Shown here piece after piece: positions 1-7,963 of a DNA stretch of 64,000 bases (positions are counted from its first letter, which is position 1; the number at the start of each line of letters is the position of its first letter). This DNA comes from Clostridia bacterium. GTDB lineage: Bacteria > Bacillota > Clostridia > Christensenellales > Aristaeellaceae. The translations under genes and the position numbers were made by a program. The DNA lies in assembly GCA_017549335.1 (NCBI GenBank), contig JAFYVB010000017.1, forward strand, positions 22,162 through 86,161, given 5' to 3'. Under the pieces are notes generated by a model that was not told where the DNA came from, did not search any database, and saw only the letters and a program-made list of their open reading frames with translations.

Positions 1-773
1 AGCTGGGCGAAGAACACATAAAAACCGGCAAGGTGATCGTCTACACCTCCGCCGACAGCGTATTCCAGATCGCCGCCCACGAGGAGATCGTTCCCGTGGA
101 AGAGCTTTACGATATGTGCCGCAAGGCCCGTGCCATTCTGCAGGGCAAGCATGCCGTAGGCCGCGTGATCGCCCGTCCCTTTGTGGGCACCTGCGCCGCG
201 GATTTCAAGCGCACCGGCAACCGTCACGATTTCTCGCTGGAGCCCATCGCCCCCACCATGCTGGATGCGCTCTCCAAGGCGGGCTTTGACAGCCTGGCTG
301 TGGGCAAGATCGAAGATATCTTCTGCATGCGCGGCATCACCGACAGCGTGCATTCTGCGGGCAATCCCGCCTGTCTTGACTCGCTGATGCAGTATATGCA
401 AAAGGATTTCAAGGGTCTGTGCTTTGTAAATCTGGTGGACTTTGACATGACCTTCGGTCATCGCCGTGACGTGGAAGGCTACGCTCAGTGCCTGCGTGAC
501 TTTGACGCCTTCCTGCCCCGTATTCAGCAGGCCATGGGCGAAAACGACCTGCTGCTGATCACCGCCGACCACGGCTGCGATCCCACCTACAAGGGCACCG
601 ATCACACCCGCGAGCGCGTGCCGATCCTGGCCTGGCACAAGGGCATGAAGAAGGCTGTTGATCTGGGCACCCGCGATTCTTATGCCGACATCGCCGCCAC
701 GATCTGCGAAGGCTTCGGCCTTGAAGAGCGTTTCGGCGCGAATTCCTTCTATTCCGAATTGGAGCTGAACTGA
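1..773 (+). CDS. deoB: Phosphopentomutase, C-terminal part (cut by window start)
   Basis: The reading frame is open from the first codon of the window (LGEEHIKTG...), so this is the C-terminal part of a longer gene. Phosphopentomutase interconverts ribose/deoxyribose 1- and 5-phosphates in nucleoside salvage in the cytoplasm. The stretch IVYTSADSVFQIAAHEE, the D-H pair in TADHGCDP and the later TDHTRERVP are alkaline-phosphatase-superfamily metal-site motifs typical of DeoB. The GTG at 33 is internal and not the true start. The stop lies one base before the start of the purine nucleoside phosphorylase gene, so the two are surely one operon for purine nucleoside breakdown. Confidence 0.95.
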   Translation, partial: LGEEHIKTGKVIVYTSADSVFQIAAHEEIVPVEELYDMCRKARAILQGKHAVGRVIARPFVGTCAADFKRTGNRHDFSLEPIAPTMLDALSKAGFDSLAVGKIEDIFCMRGITDSVHSAGNPACLDSLMQYMQKDFKGLCFVNLVDFDMTFGHRRDVEGYAQCLRDFDAFLPRIQQAMGENDLLLITADHGCDPTYKGTDHTRERVPILAWHKGMKKAVDLGTRDSYADIAATICEGFGLEERFGANSFYSELELN

Positions 774-774
774 C

Positions 775-1596
775 ATGACTGAAATGGAACGTATTACCCG
801 CGCAGCGGACGTTGTGCGTGAAAAGCTGGGCACGGCGGAGATCGCCGTTGTGCTGGGCAGCGGCCTTGGCAATTACGGTGAAACGCTGGAAAACGTCAGC
901 GAAATTGCATACAGCGAGATCCCCGGTTTCCCCGTATCCACCGTCGCCGGTCATGCCGGCAAGCTGATCTGCGGCGAAAAGTGCGGCAAGCGGGTACTGA
1001 TGATGAGCGGCCGCTTCCACAGCTATGAGGGCTATGACATCCACGACGTTACGCTGCCCATCCGCGTGATGGCGCTGCTGGGCGTAAAGCTGCTGATCCT
1101 CACCAATGCCGCCGGCGCTGCGAACACCGGCTTTTATCCCGGCGATCTGATGCTGATCTCCGATCATATCAATCTGGCGGGCAAGAATCCCCTGATCGGG
1201 GCAAATCTGGATGAGTTCGGCCCCCGCTTCCCCGATATGTCCAATGTGTATGACAAGGAGCTTCGCCAGCTGGCGCAGCGCGTCGCTGCCAAAGAGAATA
1301 TTCTTTTGCGGGAGGGCGTGTACACCTGGTTCTCCGGTCCCTGCTACGAAACGCCTGCCGAAGTGCGCATGGCGCGCATTCTGGGCGGCGACGCCGTGGG
1401 TATGTCCACCGTGCCCGAAGCCATCGTTGCAGTGCACAGCGGCATGAAGGTGCTGGGCATCTCCTGCCTGACCAACATGGCCGCCGGCATTCTGGAACAG
1501 CCCCTGAATCATCAGGAGGTCATGGAAACGGGCGCCAAGGCCCGCACCTCCTTCCGCAAGGTGCTGGACGGCGTGATCGCCGACGTCGCCTTGTAA
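775..1596 (+). CDS. punA: Purine nucleoside phosphorylase (inosine/guanosine type)
   Basis: A 273-residue protein, the usual length of trimeric PNP-I enzymes, which split inosine and guanosine into base and ribose 1-phosphate using phosphate. Visible signatures are VLGSGLG near residue 25 (phosphate site), MMSGRFHSYEGY, the LTNAAGAANTGFYPGDLMLISDHIN block and the substrate-site region GPCYETPAEVRM followed by AVGMSTVPEAIVAVH. The ATG follows the deoB stop by one base. Coupling to deoB makes metabolic sense because the ribose 1-phosphate released is the mutase substrate. An intrinsic terminator closes the operon 16 bases downstream. Confidence 0.95.
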   Translation: MTEMERITRAADVVREKLGTAEIAVVLGSGLGNYGETLENVSEIAYSEIPGFPVSTVAGHAGKLICGEKCGKRVLMMSGRFHSYEGYDIHDVTLPIRVMALLGVKLLILTNAAGAANTGFYPGDLMLISDHINLAGKNPLIGANLDEFGPRFPDMSNVYDKELRQLAQRVAAKENILLREGVYTWFSGPCYETPAEVRMARILGGDAVGMSTVPEAIVAVHSGMKVLGISCLTNMAAGILEQPLNHQEVMETGAKARTSFRKVLDGVIADVAL

Positions 1597-1611
1597 AATT
1601 TCAGCACATAC

Positions 1612-1642
1612 AAAAGCAGCCTGAAAACAGGCTGCTTTTTTT
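1612..1642 (+). terminator. Intrinsic terminator of deoB-punA
   Basis: The stem AGCAGCCTG / CAGGCTGCT encloses an AAAA loop and is followed by a run of T. It lies just after the punA stop and before the next ribosome site. Confidence 0.9.
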
Positions 1643-1654
1643 GAGGAGTTTTCA

Positions 1655-2074
1655 TTGAAAAAGCTGCGCAATCTGCTGCCCCGCGCCTTGTTCATCCTGT
1701 ATCTGGCCGTCCTGCTTCGGCTCACCGTTTTTCGAGCCGGCATGCTGCATAACGGGCTTTTTTCGGGGCGCATGAATCTCCCGGTTTTCACTGCCTACGG
1801 ACAGCTGTTGTCATGGGGATCATACTTTCACGCCTTTTATCTCTTTGTCGGCAACATCGTATGGTTCGTGCCGCTGGGCTGGTTTCTGAGCCGGGAAGGT
1901 TTTCCCTTCCTCCCTGCCCTGCTGACAGGCTTTTTGCTGTCGCTGGCCATTGAATCGCTTCAGTTCGTCTTCGGCTGCGGTATAACGGAAACCGACGATC
2001 TGATCCTCAATACGCTGGGAACAGCCTGCGGCGTACTTTTGTGTATACTCTTTCAGCGCGGCAAAAAACACTGA
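1655..2074 (+). CDS. VanZ-like family membrane protein
   Basis: A 139-residue integral membrane protein with four hydrophobic stretches. It shows the VanZ-like pattern: N-terminal LRLTVFR, the central GNIVWFVPLGWFL motif and the conserved acidic end ETDDLILNTLGT. Members resemble the teicoplanin-resistance protein VanZ, whose exact biochemical activity is unclear. The start is TTG at 1655, with GAGGAG about seven bases upstream. It sits behind the deoB-punA terminator, so it may be read through at low level or from a promoter I did not identify. It converges on the XRE regulator gene, six bases away. Confidence 0.85.
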   Translation: MKKLRNLLPRALFILYLAVLLRLTVFRAGMLHNGLFSGRMNLPVFTAYGQLLSWGSYFHAFYLFVGNIVWFVPLGWFLSREGFPFLPALLTGFLLSLAIESLQFVFGCGITETDDLILNTLGTACGVLLCILFQRGKKH

Positions 2075-2080
2075 CAGGAT

Positions 2081-2545
2081 TTACCGGCCTGCGATGCTTT
2101 TTCCGGCCACAAAAATACCTGCCAGCATTTCAGCGACCGAAAGTCCCAGAAGAATCCCGGAAAAGAAATCCTTTACCGCGGAACCTCCCAGAGTATGGGA
2201 CAGCGCCTGCGAAGCAATGCCCATCACCACCAGCATGATGCCGAAAAGCAGATTCTTTTGTTTTTCCAGCTCCTGCGTTCTTCTCAGCAGCTCCATGATC
2301 TGCTCGTCGTCATATGCGCGGACGCTTCTTTCCCGAGCGACTTCTCCATCCATCAACTCGGCAACCGTGATTTCCAGTTCCTCACACAGGCTTTTGACGA
2401 CAGCGTAATCAGGCATACATTTTCCCGTTTCCCATTTTGAAACGGTCTTATTGGAAACCCCCAGCTTTTCCGCCAGCCGTTCCTGTGTTAAATTTTTCTC
2501 TTTTCTTTTTTGCGCGATAAATTTTCCCGTTGTCTGCTGATTCAT
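2081..2545 (-). CDS. XRE-family regulator with C-terminal membrane anchor
   Basis: A 154-residue protein. Residues 5-60 form a helix-turn-helix of the Cro/CI (XRE) type (KRKEKNLTQERLAEKLGVS then NKTVSKWETGK). A charged, probably coiled segment follows (about 75-95), then two hydrophobic stretches (LLFGIMLVVMGIASQAL and FFSGILLGLSVAEMLAGIFVA). This HTH-plus-transmembrane layout is common in Firmicutes and suggests a membrane-tethered regulator. The frame stays open upstream, but the ATG at 2545 has a strong AAGGAGG ribosome site, so that start was chosen. Its target is unknown. Confidence 0.88.
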   Translation of the reverse strand: MNQQTTGKFIAQKRKEKNLTQERLAEKLGVSNKTVSKWETGKCMPDYAVVKSLCEELEITVAELMDGEVARERSVRAYDDEQIMELLRRTQELEKQKNLLFGIMLVVMGIASQALSHTLGGSAVKDFFSGILLGLSVAEMLAGIFVAGKSIAGR

Positions 2546-2690
2546 TTTATGTGCCTCCTTTGACAATCTGCACAAAAAGCATAGCGCTTTTCCCCCGAAA
2601 TAACATCCCCTGTTGAGCGAATTTGCGTGGAATGCGCAATTATTGTCGAATAAACGCTTGTTTTCCGCACCCATTCTATCACAGGGAATC

Positions 2691-2729
2691 AAAAAACAGC
2701 AAGCCGTATAAATGATCCGGCTTGCTGTT
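2691..2729 (-). terminator. Intrinsic terminator after the phosphodiester glycosidase gene
   Basis: Read on the minus strand, AACAGCAAGCCG pairs with CGGCTTGCTGTT across an 11-base loop and is followed by TTTTTT. It lies 12 bases beyond the stop at 2741. Confidence 0.9.
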
Positions 2730-2740
2730 CATTGTGCGTT

Positions 2741-4273
2741 TTATTCCAGCGTACCGATGCCGATCACGCTGCTGACCTCGCGCAGGCCCGTGCGCTTGAC
2801 GTTTTCCTTCTTATTGACGGCTTCGCCCATGAAATACAATACCGTGGTATAGCCGCCGTCCAGATTGAAGGCGTCCTTGGCGCCCAGACGCTGCATTTCG
2901 TCGATCATCCACTGGATGGTCACGCCGTCGCTGTCGTCGGCACGGCCCTTGGCGGTGACGATCACATAATGACCGGGCTCGTAATGGCCGATGGCCTGAC
3001 GGGGCTCTTTGACGTTGTATTCGGTGTAGACGTACTTGCTCTTGTCGTACACGCGCTGGTTGACTTCGCCGTCCTTGAGCAGGATGGGGCCGAACGCCCA
3101 CGTGCTCTGCACGCCGTCATCCACATACCACTGAGCGTCATGTTCCTCGGCGTAGTACAGCTTGATCGTGCCGTCGGGATAGTAGGCCATCACGTCCAGC
3201 GGCGGGAAATCGTAATAATTCTTGGTGGGCTTGTTAGCCGATTTGATATCGCCGTCACGCACGATGGCGCCCTGCTCGTACTTGTACTCTTTATCGATGG
3301 TACGGCGGCTCCAGCGATAGCCGTAGTTATCGTCGGTGATGGCAAAAATGGCCTTGCCCTTATCGGCGATGGTCAGAGGATCCTTGAAGTTATGACCGGG
3401 TACGCGGCTGCCTTCCGCCAGCAGGGCGCGGAAGGTCTCCTTTTCGGGATCCATTTTCAGATCCGTCACATACCACACCAGCGGCTGGTTGGGATCGTTA
3501 TAGCGGCTGATCTCAATGGCCAGCGTATCGCCGATGTAATACCAGTGACCGTCTTTCCAATCCTCATGGATGAAGGGCTTGGCCTTTTTGTCGGCAAGGA
3601 AGCCGTTTTCATCCCGTTCGGGCAGCTTGACCGCCACTTTCGGCGAGGTGGTGGGCTTGGGCGTTGCCGTGGGCTTGGGGGTGACCACGCCCTTGGCATG
3701 ACCGTAATACAAAAGCGCCTGTGTTTCCACGGTAACCACGCCGTTGGCAGGCAGATCGTTGGCCTTCTGGAACTTGGTAATACGATCCATCATGCCGGAG
3801 TTGCACTGTTCGGAAAGGCTGCTGCCGCTGCTGTACAGACCCAGCTTTCGCATCTGCTTTTTCAGCTTTTCCACGTCGTTTCCGTAAGCGCCTTCACCGT
3901 ATTCGCGGTAAAGACCGTCGCCGCCCGTGCCTTCCTTGGGCTTGACCGCCTTGGCATCCACAGGCTTGCCGTTCTTTTTCACAGCTGCATCGGAAAACAG
4001 CACCTGCTGGGTGTATACGTCCGCCTCGCCCGATTGCGTCAGGCCGTTGTTCTTTTGGAACAGCTTGATCACGTCGATCATGGCTTCGGTGAAATTGGCG
4101 TTGAATTTGCTGGTGGTATAGTATCCCAGCTCCTTCAGGCGCAATTTGACCGCCATCACGTCATCGCCCGAATTACCGGACACCAGATTGCGGTATACCG
4201 TTTCACCCTGCGCCGCGCAGATGCATCCTGCCAGCAGCAGACAAACAACAAGAAGTACGATTTTTTTCATCAT
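2741..4273 (-). CDS. Exported phosphodiester glycosidase with peptidoglycan-binding repeats
   Basis: About 510 residues. The N-terminus is a signal sequence with a possible lipobox (LLAGC). Two peptidoglycan-binding-like modules follow (about residues 30-90 and 125-190; DVMAVKLRLKELGYY, DVEKLKKQMRKLGLY), then a Thr/Pro/Lys linker. The C-terminal half resembles the NAGPA/phosphodiester glycosidase family (DUF2233), with ARGRADD-like AKGRADDSDG and the hallmark NLDGG. Such enzymes uncap sugar phosphodiesters on glycans or teichoic-type polymers. The ATG at 4273 overlaps the TGA of the upstream CotH-like gene as ATGA, so the two are translationally coupled. A GTG at 4282 is an alternative start. 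Confidence 0.85.
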   Translation of the reverse strand: MMKKIVLLVVCLLLAGCICAAQGETVYRNLVSGNSGDDVMAVKLRLKELGYYTTSKFNANFTEAMIDVIKLFQKNNGLTQSGEADVYTQQVLFSDAAVKKNGKPVDAKAVKPKEGTGGDGLYREYGEGAYGNDVEKLKKQMRKLGLYSSGSSLSEQCNSGMMDRITKFQKANDLPANGVVTVETQALLYYGHAKGVVTPKPTATPKPTTSPKVAVKLPERDENGFLADKKAKPFIHEDWKDGHWYYIGDTLAIEISRYNDPNQPLVWYVTDLKMDPEKETFRALLAEGSRVPGHNFKDPLTIADKGKAIFAITDDNYGYRWSRRTIDKEYKYEQGAIVRDGDIKSANKPTKNYYDFPPLDVMAYYPDGTIKLYYAEEHDAQWYVDDGVQSTWAFGPILLKDGEVNQRVYDKSKYVYTEYNVKEPRQAIGHYEPGHYVIVTAKGRADDSDGVTIQWMIDEMQRLGAKDAFNLDGGYTTVLYFMGEAVNKKENVKRTGLREVSSVIGIGTLE

Positions 4274-5919
4274 TGCAGCCACTTCTTCGCACTCAGATCA
4301 TTGCCGTTGAAGTAGGAATCAACGTAATCCCAGCGCGCCTTCATATAATCCTGAATGTATTTGTATTCCGTTTCGGCGTCAAATTTGTACGTTTTGCTGA
4401 ACTTGGGCCATTTGATCTGCTCGCGTTCCCATACGCCCTCCGCATCCAGCGCCTGATAATAATCGTCAAAGCGGGCCATCAGGCTGTCGTAGGAGAACAA
4501 ACCGTTTTTGTTTTCGTTCCACTTCTCACGAAGGAGATCCGCAAAGCCCTGGGCATTAGTCTTGATCAGCCGCTCAAAGAGCTGATTGCTGGACAGCACC
4601 TCGATATCGCGCTTGCTGGCATTGTTGCGGCGACCGAAGGAGCCGTCCACGTCCCAGGGCACCACCAGCCATTTGGCGTCCTCGGCGGTGGCGTCCTCCA
4701 TGATGAAATAGAGGTTTTTGTTCATGTTGCCCGTGGCGCCAATCGCCGTGATGTAAACGTAATAAGAAGCGAAATTATCCAGATCGATGTAGTTGCCGAT
4801 CTCGGCGGCAAATTTATCGTCCTTGCTCTTGGCAACGAAGTACACGAAATCGTAAAATTCGTTCCAGTGCGCCTTCTTCACCACGTCTTCCTTGGGGAAC
4901 TTGATCTCCATATTGTACCAGGTGGTGCGGTTGGCAGGTTTGTTGCCGCCCAGATTTTTGAAGGACATGATGTTCACGCCGTTCTTTTCGGCTTCCACCG
5001 AGCGGACGATACGACCGTTTTCCTTATCCAGATCGGCCTGCTTGCGGTCCAGCTTTTCCATCAGGCAGAAAAGACCCATGTACTTGCCGTTCATGATGAC
5101 TTCACAGTACTCGCCTTCAATGGCTCCCGAATCCTTGCTCCACGGCAGGGTGTAGAATTCATCCCACACCTGCATGGCCACCATGTTGCGCACGCGCAGC
5201 TGATCGTTCATGGCGCCGGAGAGCACCCAGTCGTCATCCTTGCGAAGGCCCAGCAGCGATACCTTGCTCTGTCCGTCCGATTCATCCTTGAGATGGATGG
5301 AATAATTGTGCTTGTCATAGCTGAGGGAGGACTGGCCGCGGTATCCCACGGTGATTTTCGTGGTATAGGCCATTTCACTCTGCCCGTGAGCGGCATAATC
5401 GGTATCATACAGGGTCATGGTGCCGTTCACGTTATTGGCATACAGGTCAGAGCCCTTGTAATCGATCACAGCCACAGGCAGCGTGGTAAAATAAACATAG
5501 AATACCGCGCGGCGGTTCTTGGTGGCAACGCGCACCGGAACGTCCTCCCCCAGGGGCACTTCCACGTCCTTGCCATGGGAGAGCAGCTTGCCGTTTACCT
5601 CGATCGTTGTAAACGCCGCGCTGTAAGGCAGATGCAGCACCGCCTCCGTGCTGCCCACGGGAATGGGGCAGATATAGGAAATACCTTCCGTCAGCTGCGG
5701 CCCTTTGATGGGGCCGATACCGTTCACAACGGGCGCCGTCATCTCGCGGTCGTAGGTACGTTTATCCTTTACATATTTTTTGTTGCCGCTCTGCTGCGTT
5801 TCTTCGCTGAGCTTCAGCGTGATCGTGCGGCTTTCGTCGGCCAGCGAAACCGCGCACAGCATGCACAGCAGCACCAGCACCATCAGGCAGATTCTTCCCG
5901 GATGCTTCAGGGGAGTCAC
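4270..5919 (-). CDS. CotH kinase family protein, exported
   Basis: A 549-residue protein with a signal peptide (MVLVLLCMLCAVSLADE) and an N-terminal beta-sandwich-like region (about 30-135). A CotH-type kinase domain follows: YRGQSSLSYDKHNYSI near 195, NGKYMGLFCLMEKLD near 275, and the metal-site motif VPWDVDGSFG near 420. CotH proteins are atypical kinases related to the spore-coat protein CotH that act outside the cytoplasm. The GTG at 5919 sits only two bases after GGAAAGG; an internal ATG at residue 13 is a possible alternative. It is coupled by ATGA overlap to the phosphodiester glycosidase, which suggests a joint role on a surface polymer. The pairing is seen; the substrate is unknown. 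Confidence 0.85.
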   Translation of the reverse strand: MTPLKHPGRICLMVLVLLCMLCAVSLADESRTITLKLSEETQQSGNKKYVKDKRTYDREMTAPVVNGIGPIKGPQLTEGISYICPIPVGSTEAVLHLPYSAAFTTIEVNGKLLSHGKDVEVPLGEDVPVRVATKNRRAVFYVYFTTLPVAVIDYKGSDLYANNVNGTMTLYDTDYAAHGQSEMAYTTKITVGYRGQSSLSYDKHNYSIHLKDESDGQSKVSLLGLRKDDDWVLSGAMNDQLRVRNMVAMQVWDEFYTLPWSKDSGAIEGEYCEVIMNGKYMGLFCLMEKLDRKQADLDKENGRIVRSVEAEKNGVNIMSFKNLGGNKPANRTTWYNMEIKFPKEDVVKKAHWNEFYDFVYFVAKSKDDKFAAEIGNYIDLDNFASYYVYITAIGATGNMNKNLYFIMEDATAEDAKWLVVPWDVDGSFGRRNNASKRDIEVLSSNQLFERLIKTNAQGFADLLREKWNENKNGLFSYDSLMARFDDYYQALDAEGVWEREQIKWPKFSKTYKFDAETEYKYIQDYMKARWDYVDSYFNGNDLSAKKWLQ

Positions 5920-5959
5920 ACCCTTTCCAAGTGTTTTTTGAGCAAAGTAATCCTTTTAA

Positions 5960-5988
5960 ATCATACACATAATATGCCGTTTGTGCAA
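5960..5988 (-). promoter_or_regulatory. Sigma-A-type promoter for the CotH/glycosidase operon
   Basis: On the minus strand TTGCAC and TATGAT are separated by 17 bases, about 40 bases upstream of the GTG start at 5919. Confidence 0.7.
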
Positions 5989-6037
5989 GTATTTTCGACG
6001 AAAAGCAGGGGGCAATTTACAGTCTTTTTACATTTTA

Positions 6038-6064
6038 AGAGCGGAAGCCGACGGCCTCCGCTCT
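6038..6064 (-). terminator. Likely terminator after the ABC exporter genes
   Basis: The perfect arms AGAGCGGA / TCCGCTCT (with inner GGCC/GGC pairing) lie just past the stop of the ABC gene that ends at 6071. The T-run is weak (TAAAATG). Confidence 0.6.
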
Positions 6065-6070
6065 GATTTA

Positions 6071-7963
6071 TTATTTCTTGGAAGACAATATTTCCTGCGC
6101 TCTTTCTTCTTCGAACTGGCTCATATAGAGTTTGTAGTAGCTGCCCTTTTGCCGCATCAGTTCCTGATGGCTGCCCATCTCCTTTATACCGCCGTTTTCG
6201 ATCACCAGAATGCGATCGGCAGAGCGCACGGTGGACAAACGGTGAGCGATAATAAAGGACGTTCTGCCCTTAAGCACCTGCGAAATGGCATTCTGAATGA
6301 TGATTTCGGTCTCGGTATCCACCGAAGAGGTGGCTTCATCCAGTACGAAAATGCGGGGATCGCCAAGGATCGCACGGGCAAAGGAGATCAGCTGCTTTTC
6401 ACCGGTGGACAGGCGGTTGCCGCCCTCGCCCACGTCGGTATCATAGCCGTTTTCCAGTTTCAGAATGAACTGTTCGGCATTCACCATCTGCGCGGCGCGG
6501 CGGATCTCCTCCTCCGTTGCATCCAGCTTGGAATAGCGGATGTTATCGCGGATGGTGCCCGAGAACAGCCTCGGCTCCTGGAGGACGTAGCCCAGATTGC
6601 TTTGCAGCCACAGCTGGCTGCGCTTGCGGTAGTCCACGCCGTCGATCCTGATCTCGCCCGCCGTGGGTTCATAGAAACGGCATACCAGATTGACAACGGT
6701 GGATTTTCCGGCGCCCGTGGGGCCGACCAGGGCAATGGTTTCCCCCGCCTTAACGTGAAGATTGAAGTCCGAGAGCACTTTATCGCCCTCTTTATACTTG
6801 AAATCCACGTGTTCAAAGTCGATGTCGCCGCAGATCTCGGGCCAGTTTTCCCGCTTGGGATGGAAGCTGTCCCCAAAGACCGCCTCCACCTCGGGAGTAT
6901 CCTTGATCTCGGCTTCGGTTTCCAGCAGGGTGATCACCCTTTCTGCCGCCGCCTGCGCCGACTGCATTTCGGACAGTACGCCTGCAATGCCGCGGACAGG
7001 CTCAAAGAACTGCACGGTGTAATTGACAAACACCTGGATCACGCCCAGGGACATGGCGCCGGCCAGCACCAGATTGCCGCCGTGCCAGAGCGCATAGGCG
7101 GTGGCGATGGAGCCAAGAGAGATAACAATGGGCAGATAGGCCGCATTGATGGACGCTGCACGCACGGAGGAGCGGTGCATCTCCCGCGTCAACTCCGTAA
7201 ACTCTTCTTCGTTCATTTCCTCGCGCACCAGCGTTTTGGTGGTCTTGGCGCCCATGATGCCTTCATTGAAGGAGCCCGTGATGCGGGAGTTGGTTTTGCG
7301 CACGGCGCGCCAGCTTTTAAGGATCTTTCTTTGGAACCAGAAGGAGATCAGCGCCAGCGGCGGCAAAACCAGCATGACTGCCAGCCCCAGCTTCCAGTTG
7401 ATGGACAGCATGGTCGCCGAGCACATGATCAGCATCGCCACGCCCCAGCACAGATCCAGCAGACTCCAGCCGATGGTTTCGCTCAGACGCTGAATATCGC
7501 TGGTCATGCGGCTCATCAGATGCCCCACCGGCATCCTGTCATAATAGGAGAAGGGCAGTTCCTGCAGCTTGTGGAAGGCTCTGTCACGGATGATAAAGCA
7601 CACGCCCGTTTCGATCTTGGTTCCCAGATACAAAAAGGCATAGATCATAGCCACCTGCATGGCCAGCGTGACCACATACACGCAGATAAAGCCTGCCATG
7701 GCGCTGCCGCCGAAGAAAAGGCAGCCAACAGCTTCAATTACTTTCCCGATCAGATCCCGTTTTCCTGCGGGGTTATCGTAGATCAGAAAGTCGATGGCAT
7801 AGCCGGTCATCAGGGGAAACAGTACGTCCAGCAGCGCCGAAACGGTCATACATACCGCCAGAACGATCAGATGTCCCCAGTATTCCCGGGAATAGCGCAG
7901 AAGCGTGCGCCACAAGCCCAGATCAAATTTTTGAGAATAATCCTGTTCCTGTACCTGCTGCAT
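6071..7963 (-). CDS. ABC exporter half, catalytic Walker B, degenerate signature
   Basis: A 630-residue type IV ABC exporter half: six transmembrane helices (about residues 25-330) then a nucleotide-binding domain. Walker A is GPTGAGKST near 417 and Walker B is FVLDEATSSVD near 540, with the catalytic Glu present. The signature is LSTGEKQ instead of LSGGQ. The partner gene has the opposite defect, so the two form a heterodimer with one working and one degenerate ATP site, as in TM287/288 and BmrCD. In that comparison this is the TM288/BmrD-type subunit. Its ATG overlaps the partner stop at 7963. Export of drugs or peptides is likely, but no substrate can be named. Confidence 0.92.
   Translation of the reverse strand: MQQVQEQDYSQKFDLGLWRTLLRYSREYWGHLIVLAVCMTVSALLDVLFPLMTGYAIDFLIYDNPAGKRDLIGKVIEAVGCLFFGGSAMAGFICVYVVTLAMQVAMIYAFLYLGTKIETGVCFIIRDRAFHKLQELPFSYYDRMPVGHLMSRMTSDIQRLSETIGWSLLDLCWGVAMLIMCSATMLSINWKLGLAVMLVLPPLALISFWFQRKILKSWRAVRKTNSRITGSFNEGIMGAKTTKTLVREEMNEEEFTELTREMHRSSVRAASINAAYLPIVISLGSIATAYALWHGGNLVLAGAMSLGVIQVFVNYTVQFFEPVRGIAGVLSEMQSAQAAAERVITLLETEAEIKDTPEVEAVFGDSFHPKRENWPEICGDIDFEHVDFKYKEGDKVLSDFNLHVKAGETIALVGPTGAGKSTVVNLVCRFYEPTAGEIRIDGVDYRKRSQLWLQSNLGYVLQEPRLFSGTIRDNIRYSKLDATEEEIRRAAQMVNAEQFILKLENGYDTDVGEGGNRLSTGEKQLISFARAILGDPRIFVLDEATSSVDTETEIIIQNAISQVLKGRTSFIIAHRLSTVRSADRILVIENGGIKEMGSHQELMRQKGSYYKLYMSQFEEERAQEILSSKK

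Noticed and set aside
2732-4315. Long open frame on the plus strand opposite the phosphodiester glycosidase
   Set aside because: It is an antisense shadow rich in His, Val and Ala. The minus-strand frame has a signal peptide, domains and a ribosome context.
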